30,272 bases of DNA from a virus. Positions 27,536 to 30,272 of the stretch are shown in pieces (the stretch's first letter is position 1; the number at the start of each line of letters is the position of its first letter). A program made the translations under genes and the position numbers. The notes below the pieces were generated by a model, which saw only the letters and a list, made by a program, of their open reading frames with translations, had not been told where the DNA came from and did not search any database. The stretch lies in the IMG/VR virus record IMGVR_UViG_3300037835_000023, positions 1 to 30,272 of that record. One strand, given 5' to 3'.

Positions 27536-27812
27536 GTGGGATCGAGGTGCAGTTTTACTGAATGCCTATCGGGTGTTTCCGAGAATCTGGTTAGGCACGT
27601 ACTACCTGTTTTTCGTGTACGCATGGTTCTTTATTGTGAAGTGGTTCATCAGCTTCGATTGGAACCAGCTGCCTGATGATCAGATCGTAGGGTCGGTGGC
27701 GGCTGCTGCAATCGCTGGCTTTCCAGCAATCATCCTTGGTATCTTATCCAAAATACTGAAAGACCTGACGCAGAGTTACTGGAACGGAACGCCAAAGGTA
27801 GCAGATCAATGA
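27528..27812 (+). CDS. Holin candidate, two membrane segments
   Basis: The start is placed at ATG 27528, within an ATGAATAA overlap with the endolysin stop and after AAGGGG (27515-27520); in-frame upstream extension is not needed. The product is 94 residues. Two hydrophobic segments are seen, YYLFFVYAWFFIVKWF at about 26-41 and IVGSVAAAAIAGFPAIILGIL at about 53-73, separated by an acidic loop (WNQLPDDQ), with a polar C-terminus. Size, topology and position directly after an endolysin fit a holin that permeabilises the inner membrane. No named holin family is claimed. Confidence 0.7.
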   Translation: MNKWDRGAVLLNAYRVFPRIWLGTYYLFFVYAWFFIVKWFISFDWNQLPDDQIVGSVAAAAIAGFPAIILGILSKILKDLTQSYWNGTPKVADQ

Positions 27813-28060
27813 CTGAAATGATGATGTTTTTTATTGGGCAGTCGATCGTTATTATCATGACGATCGTTGGCACCCATGTGTCTACAAAAGTCGCGATAGC
27901 AAGACTGGAAGTCAGGTTTGATGGCTTGATGTCTGACCATGCGATTGCCAGAAGTGAGCGAGGCAAGCTCACCTCTCAGGTGAACGGCATCAGCCGCAAC
28001 CTTGCTGCTGTTTCTGGCGAGCTGAAAGCCTGCCCACACCTACATGGGAAACCAACATGA
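27809..28060 (+). CDS. Small membrane protein of the lysis cassette (holin/antiholin candidate)
   Basis: This 83-residue protein has its ATG in an ATGA overlap with the preceding stop. A single hydrophobic helix at about 5-24 (MMFFIGQSIVIIMTIVGTHV) is followed by a charged, probably helical or coiled tail and a short CPHLHG C-terminus. It sits between the holin candidate and the spanin genes. Its form is like small one-helix holins or antiholins and XhlA-like proteins, but no diagnostic motif is present. Its role in lysis is inferred from position. Confidence 0.6.
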   Translation: MTEMMMFFIGQSIVIIMTIVGTHVSTKVAIARLEVRFDGLMSDHAIARSERGKLTSQVNGISRNLAAVSGELKACPHLHGKPT

Positions 28061-28497
28061 ATCCATACGTTATTGGTGGGGGCGTTGCCATCATCGCTGT
28101 CATGGGCTTTCTTCTCAAGGGTGCTTACGAGCGCAATGGTGAGCTGGAGGTAAAACTGAAAGTACAGGCTGAGCAGACAGTAGAGGCTGTTGATGCTAAC
28201 GCCACGAACATGGGCACGATCAGGCGACTGGAGAAGCGCATCAACACCATGATTGAATCTCGGCGCGTGGACACGGTAGCACGTGAACGGCTGCTGGTTG
28301 AGCGCGAGGCAGACCTACTGACAGCGAGAGCTGAGAACGACATACTAAGGGAAGCACGAGAAGATGAACAAGATGAGAATGCTGACTGCAAAGACCTTTC
28401 TGGTTTACGGGTTGATTTTTTCTGTCCCGCTACTGCTGATCAGTTGCGGCAGCGATCCAGAGGTCCGGGTAGTAACGGAGACGCAGACAGTAATTGA
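28057..28497 (+). CDS. Rz-like inner-membrane spanin (i-spanin)
   Basis: This 146-residue protein is coupled by an ATGA overlap to the gene before it. One N-terminal membrane helix (YVIGGGVAIIAVMGFLLKGAY, about 4-24) is followed by about 85 residues of charged coiled coil, and a C-terminus with Cys at about 111 and 122. This is the layout of i-spanins, which span the periplasm and bind an outer-membrane lipoprotein partner to fuse the membranes at the end of lysis. The o-spanin gene starts inside it in another frame, the classical Rz/Rz1 overlap. Confidence 0.8.
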   Translation: MNPYVIGGGVAIIAVMGFLLKGAYERNGELEVKLKVQAEQTVEAVDANATNMGTIRRLEKRINTMIESRRVDTVARERLLVEREADLLTARAENDILREAREDEQDENADCKDLSGLRVDFFCPATADQLRQRSRGPGSNGDADSN

Positions 28498-28693
28498 GCA
28501 GGTCGAGGTCTACAAGGAGCTGCCAGTTAACCTGACAGCTCCTGTAGCGTACCCTGCTGGGCTTGATGAGGAATTTACGGTCGATGACCTGTTCGACCTG
28601 ATCTTCAGCCTGTACGACGCTCTGGATCAGGCTAACAATGACAAGGCTGATGCTGGTGAGCTGACGGCACCTTCTTCCGAATCTCCTCAGTAG
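28364..28693 (+). CDS. Rz1-like outer-membrane lipoprotein spanin (o-spanin)
   Basis: This 109-residue protein overlaps the i-spanin gene by 134 bases in a different frame and extends 196 bases past it. A basic N-terminus, a hydrophobic stretch (FLVYGLIFSVPLLLI) and the lipobox LISC place lipidated Cys at residue 28, leaving a mature protein of about 82 residues. A start at ATG 28373 would give the same lipoprotein. The mature part is acidic with a TVIEQVEVYKELP segment and is longer than lambda Rz1. It should sit in the outer membrane and pair with the i-spanin. Confidence 0.82.
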   Translation: MNKMRMLTAKTFLVYGLIFSVPLLLISCGSDPEVRVVTETQTVIEQVEVYKELPVNLTAPVAYPAGLDEEFTVDDLFDLIFSLYDALDQANNDKADAGELTAPSSESPQ

Positions 28694-28835
28694 AGGAGAT
28701 CATGTGATCGCCATGGAGATCGCAGCGCTGTGCTGTCATCTGGTCTGGACTAAAGGTCTGGACACACCCGCACCCGAAGGCGATGTGGATAACCTTCTCG
28801 TACATTGGGAAAACTTTATCAGTCAACGTGTTCAT
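28632..28835 (-). CDS. Small Cys/His-rich protein, possible zinc-binding, 67 residues
   Basis: The start is placed at the leftward ATG at 28835 because AAGG (28843-28846) lies seven bases upstream; a GTG six bases earlier is an alternative. The core reads VIHIAFGCGCVQTF then QRCDLHGDH, a C-x-C ... C-x2-H arrangement seen in small zinc-binding phage proteins. The C-terminal tail (QHQPCHC) adds more ligands but may be only the overlap with the o-spanin gene on the other strand. The function is unknown. A competing rightward frame exists across the same bases, so gene status is moderately certain. Confidence 0.5.
   Translation of the reverse strand: MNTLTDKVFPMYEKVIHIAFGCGCVQTFSPDQMTAQRCDLHGDHMISSTEEIRKKVPSAHQHQPCHC
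28681..28700. terminator. Perfect 8-bp hairpin at the convergent gene junction
   Basis: ATCTCCTC and GAGGAGAT form a perfect 8-bp stem around the loop AGTA. The hairpin covers the o-spanin stop codon and lies inside the end of the leftward 67-residue gene, where the two transcription units converge. There is no T-run on either strand, so a standard intrinsic terminator is not proven. It could instead slow polymerase or protect 3' ends. Confidence 0.35.
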
Positions 28836-28856
28836 ATTCACACCTTATGTGAATAT
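28834..28856. promoter_or_regulatory. Perfect 9-bp inverted repeat over a ribosome-binding site
   Basis: ATATTCACA and TGTGAATAT flank the five-base centre CCTTA. On the leftward strand the centre reads TAAGG, the ribosome-binding site of the 67-residue gene, and the repeat ends on its start codon. It could be a repressor operator, or an RNA hairpin presenting or masking the ribosome-binding site. No promoter can be named with confidence. Confidence 0.45.
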
Positions 28857-28866
28857 AACTGACAGA

Positions 28867-29046
28867 TCAACCCTCTGAGAGTTCCTCAGTAGCCTTCAGG
28901 CGCTCGATTGACACAGTGGTAATCTCGCCTTGCAGGAACTCGATCAGCTCCTGTAGCAGCTCAGGGCGCTGCTCTGGGGTCCTACGCTCCCTGATCCTGA
29001 GCACCTCTCCCTGAATGAGGTTGCTTATGTGGATGAAGTCAGCCAC
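28867..29046 (-). CDS. Small helical protein, 59 residues
   Basis: The leftward frame runs from GTG at 29046 to TGA at 28867, and its start overlaps the upstream gene's stop in GTGGCTGA. The product is acidic and helical, beginning MADFIHISNLIQGEVLRIRE and continuing through PELLQELIEFLQGEI to a Glu-rich end. There is no membrane segment or known motif. The tight coupling to the 190-residue gene upstream and the good coding composition support it as real. The function is unknown. Confidence 0.6.
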   Translation of the reverse strand: MADFIHISNLIQGEVLRIRERRTPEQRPELLQELIEFLQGEITTVSIERLKATEELSEG

Positions 29047-29611
29047 GGACCAATCTCATCTGCGACTTGGTGTGGCGATCGAAGGCTCCCTGTAACGAGC
29101 TGAGAAGGTCACCACCAGTCTCAATCTTAAACGGTATCCTGAGATTGCTTGGTCCCTTGTAGACTGCCTTACCCTTTGTGACTCGTGCAGAACCTGTGGT
29201 GGTGAATGTGTTTGATGTGCTTGTCGAGGTGGTTGTTCCTGTATTCCAATAAACCATTTCGTCTTTTCCTCTTGCTAGGTCCATGCCCATCATCTGTCTA
29301 TCTCTGAACGGATCGAAGCGCATTGCCACCCGGTCCTGACCAGCGTGTCGATACGCCTCACCTGTTCCCTCACCGTAGCGATAGTCAAGGAAGCGTATAG
29401 GGTCCATCTGGAATTTCTTGAAAGTCCAGTTGTTCATGCATATTTTCTGCACCTCTTCGTGCAGTTTATGCTTGTCGCAGACCCACGTGTCGATGTCGGT
29501 ATCGAATGCGTGTTCGTGCTTCCAGAAACCCGAAGCCAACCGTCTGGCTGACTCCGGGTCCATGGTTCGCGGATCAATACCCTTCCAGTGTCCGGGCGTG
29601 ATCGTCGCCAT
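29039..29611 (-). CDS. Hypothetical protein, 190 residues
   Basis: The start overlaps the stop of the coiled-coil gene in TGATG, so translation is probably coupled. The first 120 residues are polar and rich in aromatic, His and Asp residues (GHWKGIDPRTMDPESARRLASGFWKHEH, split by DTWVCDKHKLHEE). A Thr/Ser-rich linker at about 125-145 follows, then a basic C-terminal part ending AFDRHTKSQMRLVRG. There is no signal or membrane segment. I do not recognise the family. The Ser/Thr linker between two parts suggests a two-domain structural or accessory protein. Confidence 0.7.
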   Translation of the reverse strand: MATITPGHWKGIDPRTMDPESARRLASGFWKHEHAFDTDIDTWVCDKHKLHEEVQKICMNNWTFKKFQMDPIRFLDYRYGEGTGEAYRHAGQDRVAMRFDPFRDRQMMGMDLARGKDEMVYWNTGTTTSTSTSNTFTTTGSARVTKGKAVYKGPSNLRIPFKIETGGDLLSSLQGAFDRHTKSQMRLVRG

Positions 29612-30039
29612 CAGGCTTTCGTTTTTTCTTTGATGTCCTTGGTGATCGCCATGGATACATCAGGCAGTCGCGTGAGAACTTCGGTGTACATCGACTTCAG
29701 TTCGTCGCCACGTTTCTCCAGCTGATTTTCCAGCTTATCGCGGTACTCATCCTTGGTCTTGCCCACCTCAGTGATGATCTTCTTCTCGGCTTTCGTCTCC
29801 GCTTCAGAGATGCGCTTTGCGCACTCAGCATCGACAGACTCTTCGCGCATCTTCAGCTTGTGCGCGATCATCTCTTCGCTCATCTGCTTTGTTTGTTTGA
29901 GCTTCTTATTCTCGCTGACCAGCCCAGCATTAGAGTCGAGCAGCTGGTCACGTATATCGCTGAGGCTGAGAACTCTCTTCTCCAGCATCTGTACCCTCGC
30001 GTCGAGCCTTACTACATTTCTTTTATTGAGTCCGAACAT
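29611..30039 (-). CDS. Coiled-coil protein, 142 residues
   Basis: The ATG at 30039 is preceded by AGGAGA (30045-30050), which itself overlaps the stop region of the lipoprotein gene. After a basic N-terminus (MFGLNKRNVVRLDARV), heptad-like patterns run through most of the protein (VQMLEKRVLSLSDIRDQLLD, then long Lys/Glu-rich helices). No catalytic motif, signal or membrane segment is seen. It could be a small virion or scaffold-like protein, or a regulator of assembly. Function is not assignable from sequence alone. Confidence 0.7.
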   Translation of the reverse strand: MFGLNKRNVVRLDARVQMLEKRVLSLSDIRDQLLDSNAGLVSENKKLKQTKQMSEEMIAHKLKMREESVDAECAKRISEAETKAEKKIITEVGKTKDEYRDKLENQLEKRGDELKSMYTEVLTRLPDVSMAITKDIKEKTKA

Positions 30040-30048
30040 TGTTTTCTC

Positions 30049-30272
30049 CTATTGTATTCCTGCACACTGAACCCGCTCTGCGGGAAACATGAATGTGCGT
30101 GTCGTACCGTTAGTAATTCGGTACATGGTTACCATTCTGCTACTTGATTTTATGTTCTGGCGATAAGCGAGAAAGGTTCCCTCTACTCGCTCGACAGTGC
30201 ACTCATAACCGTAACTGTCCTCACTGGCGCTATTGCAACCAGTGAGGACAATCATGGCAATTACGAAGCAGA
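30049..30272 (-). CDS. Small lipoprotein, 5' truncated by window edge
   Basis: The leftward frame stays open to the right edge, so the gene begins outside the window. The visible N-terminal part (FVIAMIVLTGC) is the hydrophobic end of a signal peptide with the lipobox LTGC; the ATG at 30255 lies inside it and is probably not the true start. The mature part is about 62 residues with one further Cys pair and a RTFMFPAERVQC segment. Envelope location is well supported. A superinfection-exclusion or receptor-masking role is known for some phage lipoproteins but is only a possibility here. Confidence 0.7.
   Translation of the reverse strand, partial: CFVIAMIVLTGCNSASEDSYGYECTVERVEGTFLAYRQNIKSSSRMVTMYRITNGTTRTFMFPAERVQCAGIQ

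Noticed and set aside
28681-28700. Strong intrinsic terminator at the convergent junction
   Set aside because: The stem is perfect, but neither strand has a following T-run; recorded only as a low-confidence terminator candidate.
28704-28862. Rightward 52-residue frame after the o-spanin gene
   Set aside because: Not listed as a gene because it is antisense to a leftward frame with a better motif (C-x-C ... C-x2-H) and its own ribosome-binding site; kept as a finding.

Overview
The window looks like the late region of a tailed bacteriophage, most likely podovirus-like (short tail) and infecting a Gram-negative host. An SU10-type adaptor-like gene is followed within a few genes by a P22 gp10-like tail hub/nozzle protein, and no tail tube, sheath or tape-measure gene appears here. 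Two internal virion protein candidates and a giant multidomain protein of the phage 'polyvalent' type follow the fibre genes. The lysis cassette ends in an overlapping two-component spanin pair with a lipoprotein, which only makes sense for a host with an outer membrane. I see no integrase, repressor, tRNA, rRNA, CRISPR array or insertion sequence. I cannot assign a genus.

Layout. Positions 2-28693 read rightward and are almost gap-free: the largest gap is about 12 bases and most neighbours overlap at stop/start codons. The order is: a truncated virion-type protein; adaptor-like protein; a short fibre-like protein; a glycine-rich adhesin-like protein; the hub/nozzle protein, carrying a lectin-like insert; a 2010-residue fibre with five LamG-like domains, a seven-motif Asp-box propeller and a 12-residue repeat array; another virion-type protein; a 41-residue membrane peptide; a GNAT acetyltransferase; two internal virion protein candidates; and a 3918-residue giant. 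Then comes lysis: an M15-type peptidase endolysin, a holin candidate, a small one-helix protein, i-spanin and o-spanin.

Positions 28632-30272 read leftward, converging on the late operon. They hold a lipoprotein cut by the right edge, a coiled-coil protein, a 190-residue unknown, a 59-residue protein and a 67-residue Cys/His protein. A perfect 9-bp inverted repeat sits over the ribosome-binding site of the last gene, and a perfect 8-bp hairpin lies where the two transcription units meet.

How it works together (inference): the adaptor and hub/nozzle form the portal-tail junction; the fibre set, unusually rich in carbohydrate-binding-like folds, recognises the host surface; the internal proteins and the giant are probably packaged and delivered with the DNA. 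The giant carries a near-canonical GGDEF (diguanylate cyclase) domain and a HExxH zinc peptidase motif, so it may bring enzymes acting on host signalling or proteins into the cell. That GGDEF-bearing giant and the composite fibre are the most interesting items. No stretch longer than 300 bases lacks a gene.
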